Assembly: GCF_002157855.1 (NCBI RefSeq)
Contig: NZ_CP020880.1
Location: 3,038,001 to 3,102,000 of the forward strand
Source of the DNA: Sutcliffiella horikoshii
Lineage (GTDB): Bacteria > Bacillota > Bacilli > Bacillales > Bacillaceae_I
Reading direction: 5' to 3'
Length of the DNA stretch: 64,000 bases
Both the position numbers and the translations under genes were made by a program. Every line of letters begins with the position of its first letter. The first letter of the stretch is position 1. The notes under the pieces are model-generated. The model saw only the letters and a program-made list of their open reading frames with translations. It was not told where the DNA came from and did not search any database. This document shows positions 27,361 to 36,062 of this stretch, one piece after another.

Positions 27361-27924
27361 TTGTTTTTTGGTCGTATAAGGCTTGAAAGTCTCAAGTACA
27401 TGTACATATTCATCTTTGGTCCCCACTTTAATTCCACCCTTTAATTGCTCGTGCTGGTGGCTTTCGAGTTTTCCTACATCAATCTGGAAAAAAGATTGGA
27501 TGATCTTAGATGCCTCTGTTGGCTTTCCTTCATAGATGGTAAGGATTCCCTCTTCTGAGATTCCAAAGTACCCATTGGATTTCAATAGTGGTGATATGTC
27601 ATCGATGTATTGTTGGAACACAACTTGTTCCCCGTCCAGGTCAATAACTTGCCAGTCTTCGTATTGAGCCCAAAAGTCCTCCATTGCCCACACGGTCTGG
27701 TCCACAATCTCCTCACTTACTTCACCATCCAAGTAAATCCGCTCCAACACTACCTTCAATGTTAATGGGCCGTTTACTTCAAACGCATCTTCCAATACTT
27801 CTTCATCCACATATTCATTCTCATCTGCTGCACCTTCATAAGTGGCAAACGTATAAAGCAATCCAGTTGCGGCAACGAACACAACTACCAGAAGGATCCA
27901 CTTTTTAAGTATGATGGGTTTCAT
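27358..27924 (-). CDS. bofC: forespore regulator BofC
   Basis: A 188-residue protein with an N-terminal hydrophobic segment (residues 9-27), placing the rest in the intermembrane space. 'LTLKVVLERIYLDGEVSEE' and 'QVVFQQYIDDISPLLKSNGY' followed by 'FGISEEGILTIYEGKP' match BofC. In B. subtilis BofC is made in the forespore and restrains the SpoIVB protease, so that sigma K is activated on time. The substrate complex, SpoIVFA/SpoIVFB, is encoded at 44.3-46.0 kb of this window. Position next to ruvA is conserved. Confidence 0.92.
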   Translation of the reverse strand: MKPIILKKWILLVVVFVAATGLLYTFATYEGAADENEYVDEEVLEDAFEVNGPLTLKVVLERIYLDGEVSEEIVDQTVWAMEDFWAQYEDWQVIDLDGEQVVFQQYIDDISPLLKSNGYFGISEEGILTIYEGKPTEASKIIQSFFQIDVGKLESHQHEQLKGGIKVGTKDEYVHVLETFKPYTTKKQ

Positions 27925-28052
27925 TGTTACATTGCCCCCTCACATTCTCATTAGTTTTATTTCTATTCCAATATTTAATTGTTCTTATCTTTTTTTAGTT
28001 TGACCATATTTAGGAATATTAACCATGAGTATTAGGGAAATTTTAAACAAAG

Positions 28053-28081
28053 AAAAAACAGCCCCCAGTTATAGAGGCTGC
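28053..28081 (-). terminator. terminator of the coxA-like gene
   Basis: CAGCC (28059-28063) and GGCTG (28076-28080) form a short stem; the minus strand carries six T directly after it. Confidence 0.75.
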
Positions 28082-28091
28082 TCCTGAAAAG

Positions 28092-28844
28092 TTATCTTGG
28101 CATGGTGCGATAAATACCACGCATCGTTTGATCTAGATCTTGCAAATGCCATTCCCCATTACGCAAGTCATTGTCCACACTTCTTACTGTACTGTAAACA
28201 CTTGCATCAATTGCAACGCGCAACTCTTTATTTTTCAAAAGAGGTTTGACTGCATCGCGCACCTCACGTTTTAGTTGACGGGCATCCTCTGTCCCATTGT
28301 CGGGATTTACCGCAACAAGAACATCATCCCCATTGATTAAAACACGGGCATCATCGACTCCATCCACCTTCGAAGCACGTTTTACGATTCGATCTGCCAG
28401 TTTTCCATCATAATTGTTGTAATAGGATGGATTCCCAACATTCTCGATTCCGTTAAGATGTCCATGATAATTCTTGTCTGTACGGCTGTAATGTGGAGTA
28501 TCATATCCGATATCCATCATACCGCCATTATTACGGTTTGTTGCATTTCTGACTCCATTATCTTTGTTACGTCTTACTCTGTTTTCGTCATAGACAACAG
28601 AACGGTCCAAGATTTCATTCAAAGGACCATCATTATCTTCCAGAAGACGGGCATTGCCTCTTTCTTCCGGTTCGCGACGTGTACGGTCATTGTTTACATA
28701 AGGATTGTGTTCGCTTGTATAATACCCAATAGGTCTTGTTTCCTCATAATACCTATTGTCTGTTGCACTTTCCTTTTGGCCGCATCCTGTTAGACCGCCA
28801 ACTAAAAGTGCCGCAGAGGTTACAGTGAATAGTGACTTCCTCAA
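28092..28844 (-). CDS. coxA: YhcN/YlaJ-family spore lipoprotein, CoxA-like
   Basis: A 250-residue lipoprotein. The signal peptide ends at the lipobox 'LTGC' (Cys 21), so the mature protein should be lipid-anchored. A basic, Asn/Arg-rich low-complexity region (about 25-150) precedes the YhcN/YlaJ domain at about 150-225 ('DRIVKRASKVDGVDDARVLI', then 'DDVLVAVNPD'). The B. subtilis relative next to safA is CoxA (YrbB), a cortex-associated spore protein; here nadE and a CotS-like gene lie between. It starts at TTG 28844. Its ribosome site can be masked by a stem-loop. Confidence 0.82.
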   Translation of the reverse strand: MRKSLFTVTSAALLVGGLTGCGQKESATDNRYYEETRPIGYYTSEHNPYVNNDRTRREPEERGNARLLEDNDGPLNEILDRSVVYDENRVRRNKDNGVRNATNRNNGGMMDIGYDTPHYSRTDKNYHGHLNGIENVGNPSYYNNYDGKLADRIVKRASKVDGVDDARVLINGDDVLVAVNPDNGTEDARQLKREVRDAVKPLLKNKELRVAIDASVYSTVRSVDNDLRNGEWHLQDLDQTMRGIYRTMPR

Positions 28845-28851
28845 TGTAAAA

Positions 28852-28915
28852 ACCCCCTAACGAGTCAGTTGAGTACTATAGATGTACTCTCCATTAGGGT
28901 GACAAGTTAAGGGGT
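28852..28915 (-). promoter_or_regulatory. stem-loop covering the coxA-like ribosome site
   Basis: On the minus strand ACCCCTTAA (28915-28907) can pair with TTAGGGGGT (28860-28852), which holds the likely Shine-Dalgarno bases just before the TTG start at 28844. An inner GAGTAC/GTACTC stem (28889-28884 with 28876-28871) sits in the loop. The T run after it means the same hairpin could also be the nadE terminator. Confidence 0.5.
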
Positions 28916-28944
28916 GTTTTATTTTGTTAGTTCTCTCCAAGCTT

Positions 28945-29685
28945 TTAAAATTTTGGAGGACCGTATGCCAATTGACGTTTATGTTCTGTGCGTTTATGCA
29001 TTCTATCAATGATTTGCTTATCTTTTTCGGGAATTTCTTCACCCTTCAGATAGCTATCAATCATATTGTAAGTTGTACCCATTTCATTTTCATCTGTTTG
29101 GCCCTCCCAAAGTCCTGCACTTGGCGGCTTATTAATGATGCTGTCCGGTACTCCAAGAACTTTCGCCATTTCACGAACTTCGCCTTTGGTGAAATTCACT
29201 AATGGAACAAGATCTACTCCACCGTCTCCGTATTTGGTAAAATAGCCAGTATGCCATTCTGCAGCATTATCTGTTCCTACAACCAAATAACCATAGTTGT
29301 TGGCCACTGCATAAAGGGTCGTCATACGAAGGCGTGCACGTGTATTTGCATCACCAAGTCGGGATGTTTCCTCGTTCCACTCGCCTTTTTCCTTTAACTG
29401 TTTTTCCATTGCTGAGAAAAGCACAGTATGTGTCTCAGAAAGATCGATAGTCGTATGGGAAATCCCACAACTTTCGATAACCTCTAGCGCGTACTCCTGA
29501 TCTTTCGGGTCACTTTTACAAGGCATAATGACACCAAGGGAATCTTCAGGGAATGCTCGTTTGATTAGATGGGCGACAACTGCGGAATCGATTCCTCCAC
29601 TTACTCCAACAATTGCTCCATTCAGTCCAGAATCTTTTACTTTTTCTTGTATCCATTGTACCAACTTGGCAATTTTTTCTTCCAT
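28945..29685 (-). CDS. nadE: ammonia-dependent NAD+ synthetase
   Basis: A 246-residue enzyme that amidates nicotinate adenine dinucleotide to NAD+ with ATP. I start it at ATG 29685 with GGAGGG upstream; an earlier in-frame start overlaps the preceding gene. The ATP pyrophosphatase loop is 'GVSGGIDSAVVAHL' (about residues 31-44), and the deamido-NAD site is 'VVGTDNAAEWHTGYFTKYGD'; 'KPPSAGLWEGQTDENEMG' is also diagnostic. No glutaminase domain is present. It is the last step of the pathway begun by nadA-C-B 3 kb away, but it sits with spore genes and not in the nad operon. Confidence 0.93.
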   Translation of the reverse strand: MEEKIAKLVQWIQEKVKDSGLNGAIVGVSGGIDSAVVAHLIKRAFPEDSLGVIMPCKSDPKDQEYALEVIESCGISHTTIDLSETHTVLFSAMEKQLKEKGEWNEETSRLGDANTRARLRMTTLYAVANNYGYLVVGTDNAAEWHTGYFTKYGDGGVDLVPLVNFTKGEVREMAKVLGVPDSIINKPPSAGLWEGQTDENEMGTTYNMIDSYLKGEEIPEKDKQIIDRMHKRTEHKRQLAYGPPKF

Positions 29686-29717
29686 TACGTATTCTTCCCT
29701 CCATTTAGCAATATTGA

Positions 29718-30692
29718 TTATTGTATCAGATTGTTGTAATTCGTCAAAAATTGTTTGCGCAATTCCCAAGTAGAAATGAAGTAGGAAAGATTGGCAAAGC
29801 TGTTTGGCATCCTTTCATCGCCGATTGATTTTGAAAAATGATTCCCTTCTCGTAAAATGTCCATTGGAAAAGACAGAGCCGTTCTGAACCACGGATGGTC
29901 TTTGCCCATATCAATTAGTTTGGAATGAATCTGAAACAAGCTACCATTCCATTTTATAAAAGGAAGAATTCTGCTTGCATATTGAACAAAATCCCATTCC
30001 GCACTTCCAACTGAAAGCAGGTCATAATCAATTAAATACACTTTATTATCTGCAGCTCTAATGAAATTATGACTTGCCACATCACCATGAAGAACCACTT
30101 CGTCTGATTCCACATATTCTTTTGCAAGCGAGTTCAAGGAAAGATGACTATAGTATACAATTTCACTAATTACATGAGGGTTAAACCATTTTGTTAATAT
30201 TGGGCCATGACTTTCGAAAATACGAAGCCGATTTTGCCATTTCGCAACCGTGTTTTCCTTTGGAAGATCAAGTGGAAGGTTTGATAGGATCGTTTTGCTG
30301 TGATGATGAAATTTTTGCAGAGTAAGCAGTCCATCTTCTCGGTCCTTTTCCTTTGAAAAACTGAACTTTCTCTTAGGGGAAATATACTTTAACAGAACCC
30401 AAACTATCCCTTGTTCATTAAGAAGGAATGAACCGTCTGAAAATTTCTCGTACATAAGTCCCGTATGAAATCCGCTCTTATGTAAAAGTTGGCTAAAACG
30501 GATGATGGAGTCTAGATTATCTGGTTCCGTATAACCCTTTAAAATATACAAACCTTCTTCTGTAAGGATTTTATAGAGATTAGGTTTTACTTTAGTGTAG
30601 GAATGGATGATGAGCTTTGTTTCCTCGGACAGACGAAAGAAAAGACGATTTCGATTGAAATCGTCTCTAAAGATCGGATGATCAGTTTTCAT
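29718..30692 (-). CDS. CotS-like spore coat-associated kinase-fold protein
   Basis: A 324-residue protein of the aminoglycoside phosphotransferase/CotS-YsxE-YutH fold. The start is ATG 30692 or the ATG one codon earlier; both overlap the end of safA, and the longer frame upstream lies antisense-free but inside safA. The kinase core shows 'VVLHGDVASHNFIRAADNKV' (catalytic HGD, with N in place) and 'YLIDYDLLSVGSAEWDFVQY' (metal-binding aspartate). The N-terminal lobe has 'LYILKGYTEPDN' with the expected lysine. Overlap with safA and its fold suggest a coat-related role in sporulation. Confidence 0.78.
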   Translation of the reverse strand: MKTDHPIFRDDFNRNRLFFRLSEETKLIIHSYTKVKPNLYKILTEEGLYILKGYTEPDNLDSIIRFSQLLHKSGFHTGLMYEKFSDGSFLLNEQGIVWVLLKYISPKRKFSFSKEKDREDGLLTLQKFHHHSKTILSNLPLDLPKENTVAKWQNRLRIFESHGPILTKWFNPHVISEIVYYSHLSLNSLAKEYVESDEVVLHGDVASHNFIRAADNKVYLIDYDLLSVGSAEWDFVQYASRILPFIKWNGSLFQIHSKLIDMGKDHPWFRTALSFPMDILREGNHFSKSIGDERMPNSFANLSYFISTWELRKQFLTNYNNLIQ

Positions 30693-32196
30693 CATCAATT
30701 TCCGGACCTTCAAAATCTGAACCTTCATTTCGTTCTTCATTTGATACACCGTACCCATAACCTTGAGGATTGTAATAGCCCGGAGCAATAGGATAGCCAT
30801 AAGGTGCATAACCATAAGGTACATCATTTCGATAACCTTGAGGTGCTCCACAACCACAATCTCCACCGGAGCTAGCTCCTGCGACTTGTTGCTGTTGTTG
30901 GTCACCATCCATTTGTCCGAATCCCGAACCTGGAGAAACTGGCCCCATCGGATAGCATGGATAGCCTCCCATTGGTCCCATAGGCATTCCTTGTGGCATC
31001 ATTTGTGGCATACCCATTCCTTGCATTCCTGGCATCATCTGTGGCATGCCCATTCCTTGCATCCCTGGCATCATCTGTGGCATACCCATTCCTTGCATCC
31101 CATTTTGAGCCATTTGGTCTTGAACACCCATTACCGCACTTTCCATTTCTTCATTGCTCATGTTCGGCATTTGCCCCATCTGTTGCAGTTGTTGCATTTG
31201 CTGCATCATTTGCTGTTGCATTTGACCGTAATCCACATCAGGAGATTCTTCACCTTGTTGAACTCCCATTACTTGTGATCCATCCATCCCTTGCATCCCC
31301 GGCATACCCATTTTTTGCATTCCTGGCATCATCCCTGGCATGCCCATTCCTTGCATCCCTGGCATCATTCCTGGCATGCCCATTCCTTGCATTCCTGGCA
31401 TCATCCCTGGCATACCCATTCCTTGCATCCCCGGCATCATCTGTGGCATACCCATTCCTTGCATTCCTGGCATCATTCCTGGCATGCCCATTCCTGGTCC
31501 GCCCCAACCTGGTCCCCATCCATGGTGATGGTGATGATGTTTAGGAGGATATGGAGGGCACAATCCGCTTCCTGGCAATACAGGCGATACAGGATAGCAT
31601 TCTTCCATTGCCGGTTGTTGCACACCCATCACTTGTTCCGGACTTTCAGGACTCTCCTCTTTTGGTTTTGGTATGTTCACTGGCATGTTCTCATTTGACA
31701 TGCCAAGATTCGGCATATTCACATTTGGCATCTTTATGTTAGGCATTTTCGCATTTGGCATTTTAATGTTCGGCATCTTCGGCATTTTTTCATTAGGCTG
31801 CTTGTGAGGAACATTAACCGTCAAATAATTATTTACATCCACTTCAGGAAAATACGGCTTTAATTGCGGCATTTTCGGTTTATATGGAGTTTTTTGAGCT
31901 TCTTTTACTGGTTGCTCTTTCACCGCAGGCTTTTTCGGCATCTCCTTATAAGGATGCTGCGCTTTAGGCGCCTGTACTCCCATTACTTGCTTTGGTGCTT
32001 CTTTCGTCACACCCATCACTTGGCTTTCTTTCTTGACAGGTACCCCTGCCATCGGCACTTTTATTTTCATTCCAGGCATAATCATGTCAGGATTGCTTAA
32101 TTGTGAATTCGATTTCTTTAGTTCTTCGAAATTCACATTGTATTTCTGGGCAATCTTCCACAATGTATCCCCTTTTTGGACAATATGGATTTTCAA
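30682..32196 (-). CDS. safA: spore coat assembly protein SafA
   Basis: A 504-residue spore morphogenetic protein. The start is TTG 32196 ('MKIHIVQKGDTLWKIAQKYN'), with AAGGAGGG seven bases upstream. A LysM domain occupies residues 1-50 and should bind cortex peptidoglycan. The rest is low complexity: a Lys/Pro-rich stretch, a 'KMPNIKMPNAKMPNIKMP' run, a His-rich segment ('KHHHHHHGWGPGWGG'), two arrays of a 12-residue Met/Gly/Pro repeat, and a Cys/Gly/Tyr-rich tail. The pentad VMGVQ (or VMGVT) occurs five times. SafA organises the inner coat in B. subtilis with SpoVID. Confidence 0.92.
   Translation of the reverse strand: MKIHIVQKGDTLWKIAQKYNVNFEELKKSNSQLSNPDMIMPGMKIKVPMAGVPVKKESQVMGVTKEAPKQVMGVQAPKAQHPYKEMPKKPAVKEQPVKEAQKTPYKPKMPQLKPYFPEVDVNNYLTVNVPHKQPNEKMPKMPNIKMPNAKMPNIKMPNVNMPNLGMSNENMPVNIPKPKEESPESPEQVMGVQQPAMEECYPVSPVLPGSGLCPPYPPKHHHHHHGWGPGWGGPGMGMPGMMPGMQGMGMPQMMPGMQGMGMPGMMPGMQGMGMPGMMPGMQGMGMPGMMPGMQKMGMPGMQGMDGSQVMGVQQGEESPDVDYGQMQQQMMQQMQQLQQMGQMPNMSNEEMESAVMGVQDQMAQNGMQGMGMPQMMPGMQGMGMPQMMPGMQGMGMPQMMPQGMPMGPMGGYPCYPMGPVSPGSGFGQMDGDQQQQQVAGASSGGDCGCGAPQGYRNDVPYGYAPYGYPIAPGYYNPQGYGYGVSNEERNEGSDFEGPEIDDEN
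30991..31098. repeat. 36-bp repeat array in safA, second block
   Basis: About three units of 36 bp (TTGCAT at 31021, 31057 and 31093), coding on the minus strand for MGMPQMMPGMQG-type repeats. A degenerate unit lies at the C-terminal side. Confidence 0.85.
31315..31494. repeat. 36-bp repeat array in safA, first block
   Basis: Five units of exactly 36 bp (TTGCAT at 31315, 31351, 31387, 31423 and 31459) coding for 12-residue repeats MGMPGMMPGMQG on the minus strand. Near-identity of units suggests recent expansion or homogenisation. Confidence 0.92.
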
Positions 32197-32298
32197 GGAT
32201 TTTCCCTCCTTAGCAAAGTCTTTACAGTCTATGAGTTGTGTAGGCATTTTGCCACTATTCTTCAACTCAACTTATGCGTCAAAAGGGGAGTTTATGAT

Positions 32299-32380
32299 AA
32301 AAAACATGGACACCGCAGGGAAAAAAAGATTTTTTCCTAGGGAAAAATAAATTTTTCACGGCGGTGCCCATTTTTTATGT
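32299..32380. terminator. large hairpin between nadA and safA
   Basis: ATGGACACCGC (32306-32316) pairs with GCGGTGCCCAT (32361-32371) with one mismatch; an inner GGAAAAAA/TTTTTTCC hairpin is at 32319-32337. On the minus strand a T run (32304-32299) follows the stem, consistent with termination of nadA transcripts. Confidence 0.65.
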
Positions 32381-32390
32381 TTTTTTAGGA

Positions 32391-33494
32391 TTAAGCGTGT
32401 TCAAGCATTTTGTTTAGTGCGGATATTGCTTGTTGTGCTACATCTTGTTCGACTTGAATTCTATTGATAGTTTCACCGTTTTCGATGGATTCAAGCGCCC
32501 ATAGTAGGTGAGGGAGGTCGATCCGGTTCATGGTAAGGCATGGACACATGTTTGGATTCAGGGAAACGATTTCTTTGTCTGGATGTTGTTGGATGATTCT
32601 GTTTACGAGGTTCATCTCTGTCCCGATTGCCCATTGACTGCCGGCTTCTGCTTTTTCGATTGTTTCGATGATATATTTTGTGCTTCCAGCCAAATCACTT
32701 TTTTGCACCACTTCCCACGTACACTCCGGATGCACGAGAATCTTCATCTCAGGTTTATCTCTTCTAAGTTGCTCAATATTGCCAAGCGTGAATTTTTCAT
32801 GAACAGAACAATGCCCTTTCCAAAGAATCACTTTCACATTGGAAGGATCACCATCATATTCCAGTTCATCTGTTATCGGATTCCAAACTGCCATTTCTTC
32901 AAGTGGAACGCCTAAATCATAAGCAGTGTTTCTGCCAAGGTGTTGATCTGGCAAGAATAAGATTCTTTCTTTTTGCGTAAATGCCCATTCTACCATTTTA
33001 TGTGCATTGGAAGAAGTAACAGTGGCCCCTCCCCTTTTTCCGCAAAATGCCTTAATGGCTGCGGTAGAATTCACATAAGTTAATGGCAGCATACTGTCCC
33101 CAAAAACCTTTTCAAGCTTTTCCCATGCACGCTCTGTTTGATGAATATCTGCCATGTCCGCCATCGAACAGCCTGCCCTCATATCCGGCAATATCACCAC
33201 TTGACTTTCATTCGTCAAAATATCTGCCGTCTCGGCCATAAAATGCACGCCGCAAAAAACGATAAAGCTTGCTGTCGTTTCTGCTGCGGCTTGTGCAAGT
33301 TGCAAGGAATCCCCTGTCGCATCAGCAAATTCAATGACTTCATCTTTTTGATAATGATGGCCGGGAATAAACAGATCCTCTCCAAGCTTCTCTTTTATTT
33401 CTTTCACCCTAGCTCTCATCTCATCTGTCGTCATATCACGATATTTAGAAGGCAACAGCCCGGTATCTTTTTTCACCATATCTAGTATATTCAT
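32391..33494 (-). CDS. nadA: quinolinate synthase NadA
   Basis: A 367-residue 4Fe-4S enzyme that condenses iminoaspartate with dihydroxyacetone phosphate to quinolinate. I start it at ATG 33494 with AAAGGAG upstream. Candidate cluster cysteines lie in '[15 protein letters not shown]', '[10 protein letters not shown]' and '[19 protein letters not shown]'. The length is that of the long Bacillus form. It lies five bases after nadC, as the third gene of the nadB-nadC-nadA operon. The nearby NifS-like protein is expected to supply its sulfur. Confidence 0.96.
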   Translation of the reverse strand: MNILDMVKKDTGLLPSKYRDMTTDEMRARVKEIKEKLGEDLFIPGHHYQKDEVIEFADATGDSLQLAQAAAETTASFIVFCGVHFMAETADILTNESQVVILPDMRAGCSMADMADIHQTERAWEKLEKVFGDSMLPLTYVNSTAAIKAFCGKRGGATVTSSNAHKMVEWAFTQKERILFLPDQHLGRNTAYDLGVPLEEMAVWNPITDELEYDGDPSNVKVILWKGHCSVHEKFTLGNIEQLRRDKPEMKILVHPECTWEVVQKSDLAGSTKYIIETIEKAEAGSQWAIGTEMNLVNRIIQQHPDKEIVSLNPNMCPCLTMNRIDLPHLLWALESIENGETINRIQVEQDVAQQAISALNKMLEHA

Positions 33495-33498
33495 CCTG

Positions 33499-34341
33499 TT
33501 AAACTCCTTTCGCCCCAACGTTAAAACTGATATCTAGTGATTTTGCTGAGTGGGTAAGCAACCCTAATGAAATATAATCAACACCAGTGTCCCTATAAGA
33601 GGCAATGTTAGTAAGGTTGATGCCTCCCGAAGCCTCTGTTAGGATGTGTTTTGGTACATGCTGAATGAAGTCTTTTATTTCATCTGGTGTCCGGTTATCA
33701 AACATAATGACGTCTGCACCCACTTCCACAGCTTCCTCTACCTGGGCCAAGGATTCCGTTTCCACCTCGATTTTGACCATATGACCGACTTTTTCCCGCA
33801 CACGTTGAACGGCGTTTGTGATGCTCCCCGCAAACTCGATATGGTTATCCTTAATCATCACGCCATCATACAATCCAAAGCGGTGATTATAGCCACCTCC
33901 ACAGGTAACAGCGTATTTTTCCAACATCCTTAATCCCGGAGTTGTTTTTCTTGTATCACAGATTTTTGTATGATTGCTAGCAAGTGCTGAAACGGCAGCA
34001 GCAGTCAGCGTCGCAATTCCACTCATACGCTGTGTCAAATTCAGGGTCACTCTTTCTGCACCAAGTAACGCCCGCATTTTCCCCTCTGCTTTTGCAATCT
34101 CTTCCCCTTTTTCCAATGTGTCTCCATCTTTTTTGAAAACAGTCACTTGAATTTCCGGATCGAGTAAACGCATGGCTTCATGGATAATCTGTTCTCCGAC
34201 AAAAATACCGTTTTCTTTTGCTATAAAAGTTCCGGACCCTGTTTCATTTTCAGCAAACAGTGCTTCAGAAGTTAAATCTTTTTCACCGATATCCTCTTTA
34301 TAAAAATGACGCAGCATCTCTTGCAGCATGATTGTATTCAT
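33499..34341 (-). CDS. nadC: nicotinate-nucleotide pyrophosphorylase (carboxylating)
   Basis: A 280-residue quinolinate phosphoribosyltransferase. Family signatures are '[16 protein letters not shown]', '[18 protein letters not shown]', '[20 protein letters not shown]' and '[20 protein letters not shown]'. It overlaps the end of nadB by 44 bases, with its own AAAGGAG site inside nadB, so translation is coupled. Confidence 0.97.
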   Translation of the reverse strand: MNTIMLQEMLRHFYKEDIGEKDLTSEALFAENETGSGTFIAKENGIFVGEQIIHEAMRLLDPEIQVTVFKKDGDTLEKGEEIAKAEGKMRALLGAERVTLNLTQRMSGIATLTAAAVSALASNHTKICDTRKTTPGLRMLEKYAVTCGGGYNHRFGLYDGVMIKDNHIEFAGSITNAVQRVREKVGHMVKIEVETESLAQVEEAVEVGADVIMFDNRTPDEIKDFIQHVPKHILTEASGGINLTNIASYRDTGVDYISLGLLTHSAKSLDISFNVGAKGV

Positions 34342-35929
34342 CTATTTCTTTCTCCTTTCCCAATGCGCTTCCTTCCTTTTGAACATGCAAAATCCGGACC
34401 TGTCGCCAAGATTCTTTTGCTACAGGAAAGTCTGAACGAAAATGAGCTCCTCGACTTTCCTTTCGTTGCAGGGCAGCTTCTGTAATCAGATAGCATAATT
34501 GAAGCATGTGAATGGTTTCTATATCTTCGACTCTTAATATATCTGTAAGATGGTTAATCGCCTGGCAGTAAGGTTGGAAGAGTTTGAGCCATTCCTTTAA
34601 CTCAACTAACCCTTCCTCATGACGGACAATTCCTGCATGCTTCATCATCATGTGTTGAATTTCTTCTTTTGATGGAAGTGGCACGGCCCGCTGCAGAAGA
34701 ATATCCATATCCATTTTCTCCGTAGCGTTTATTTTCCAGAGAAATTGATGAGTTACTATTTTTTCATTTAAAAGATGATCCGCAAGAGCCTTAGAAAAAA
34801 CGATGGTCTCAAGCAAAGAGTTACTTGCTAATCGATTTGCTCCATGCACCCCATTGCAGGCAGCCTCTCCAACAGCGTACAACCCTTTTAGCGATGTTTC
34901 TCCATGAACACTTGTATAAATACCGCCCATATAAAAGTGAGCTCCCGGCACTACCGGAATGAGATTAGCCTTTAAATCGATACCGTGCTTTGTACATAGT
35001 TTGGTGATGGCAGGAAATCTTGTTTGGAAATGATCCACTTTAGATATATTCAGGTATACTTTTTCACCATTGTCGAGCTCCTGAAAAATGGCCCGTGACA
35101 CAACATCTCTTGGTGCGAGGTCCTTAAATGGATGTACATTTTCCATAAACCTGTGAGCTTTTCCATTTTGAAGAAATGCCCCTTCCCCACGTACTGCTTC
35201 CGAAACAAGCCCGACCGCTTTTCCGTCTATACAAAGCATCGTTGGGTGAAATTGCATAAATTCTAAATCTGTTAGAGTCGCTCCTGCTTGATAAGCAAGC
35301 GACAAAGCCATACCAGTGATGCTTTCATTATTGGATGTATAAGGATAAAGGGATCCCGCTCCACCCGTTGCCAAGATCACTTTATCTGCAAAATAATCGG
35401 TCCGTTGCCCGTTGGAATTGAATGTTTGCACGCCGCAGCAATGGTCATTTTGGACATGCAACTTGATAACGGTTTCATGTTCCACCATGAGTACTTTTTT
35501 AGACAGCCTCGATTGAAGCCACTCCATCAATTCCTTGCCTGTCTGATCTCCACCGGCGTGAAGAATTCTTCTTTTGGAATGGGCACCTTCCATGCCAAGG
35601 GAATATTCACCCAGACCGTCCCGATCAAACTGCATCCCATTTTGAATCAATGCTTGCAGCTCGCCTGGCCCACATTTTGTAAGCAGTTCTACCGCATCTT
35701 CTTCATTGTGATAACACCCGGCGACCATGGTATCTTCGTAATGCAATTGCCAAGAATCTGTATGTTCGATGGCACAAGCAACTCCTCCTTGTGCAAGAAA
35801 AGAATTATTATCATTTTTACTAGACTTTGTGAAAATAATCACATTCATATGCTCACTTAAATAATTTGCAGTCAACAAAGCGGATAGTCCGCTACCAACT
35901 ACAATGACATCTCGCTGTAAACTAGACAC
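34298..35929 (-). CDS. nadB: L-aspartate oxidase NadB
   Basis: A 543-residue flavoprotein oxidising L-aspartate to iminoaspartate, the first step of NAD synthesis. The FAD-binding N-terminus is 'VIVVGSGLSALLTANYLSEH'; 'SFLAQGGVACAI', 'EFMQFHPTML', 'GAHFYMGGIYTSVHGETSLK' and 'GVHGANRLASNSLLE' are succinate dehydrogenase/NadB family motifs. The start is GTG 35929, seven bases after AGGAGG. It is the first gene of the operon, transcribed from the divergent promoter region with the NiaR operator. Confidence 0.96.
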   Translation of the reverse strand: MSSLQRDVIVVGSGLSALLTANYLSEHMNVIIFTKSSKNDNNSFLAQGGVACAIEHTDSWQLHYEDTMVAGCYHNEEDAVELLTKCGPGELQALIQNGMQFDRDGLGEYSLGMEGAHSKRRILHAGGDQTGKELMEWLQSRLSKKVLMVEHETVIKLHVQNDHCCGVQTFNSNGQRTDYFADKVILATGGAGSLYPYTSNNESITGMALSLAYQAGATLTDLEFMQFHPTMLCIDGKAVGLVSEAVRGEGAFLQNGKAHRFMENVHPFKDLAPRDVVSRAIFQELDNGEKVYLNISKVDHFQTRFPAITKLCTKHGIDLKANLIPVVPGAHFYMGGIYTSVHGETSLKGLYAVGEAACNGVHGANRLASNSLLETIVFSKALADHLLNEKIVTHQFLWKINATEKMDMDILLQRAVPLPSKEEIQHMMMKHAGIVRHEEGLVELKEWLKLFQPYCQAINHLTDILRVEDIETIHMLQLCYLITEAALQRKESRGAHFRSDFPVAKESWRQVRILHVQKEGSALGKEKEIDEYNHAARDAASFL

Positions 35930-35952
35930 AAAAAAACCTCCTGTGTATATAA

Positions 35953-35995
35953 GTGTCTTGACACCTATATTTACATATTTCTATACTAATGACAA
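35953..35995. promoter_or_regulatory. divergent nadB / nifS promoters with NiaR-type operator
   Basis: GTGTC-TT-GACAC (35953-35964) is a palindrome of the form expected for the NiaR (YrxA) repressor. On the + strand TTGACA (35958-35963), 18 bases and TATACT (35982-35987) form the nifS promoter. On the minus strand TTGTCA (35995-35990), 17 bases and AAATAT (35972-35967) form the nadB promoter. The operator overlaps the + strand -35 and the start region of the minus transcript, so one repressor can shut both. Confidence 0.75.
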
Positions 35996-36062
35996 GAGAT
36001 TTTTTACAAGACCGAGAGTTTGCTAGTTTTAGCAGTCTATTTAGGGGAAGGAGTTTTCAAAC

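Noticed and set aside
30693-30908. N-terminal extension of the CotS-like protein
   Set aside because: The extra 72 codons lie inside safA in another frame and are low complexity; the ATG at 30692 fits the family.
30763-31544. Long + strand frames of 171 and 183 codons
   Set aside because: They are antisense to the safA repeat arrays, which keep all frames open; the LysM reading frame on the minus strand is clearly the gene.
35288-35860. 190-codon + strand frame
   Set aside because: Antisense to nadB, which has intact family motifs throughout.
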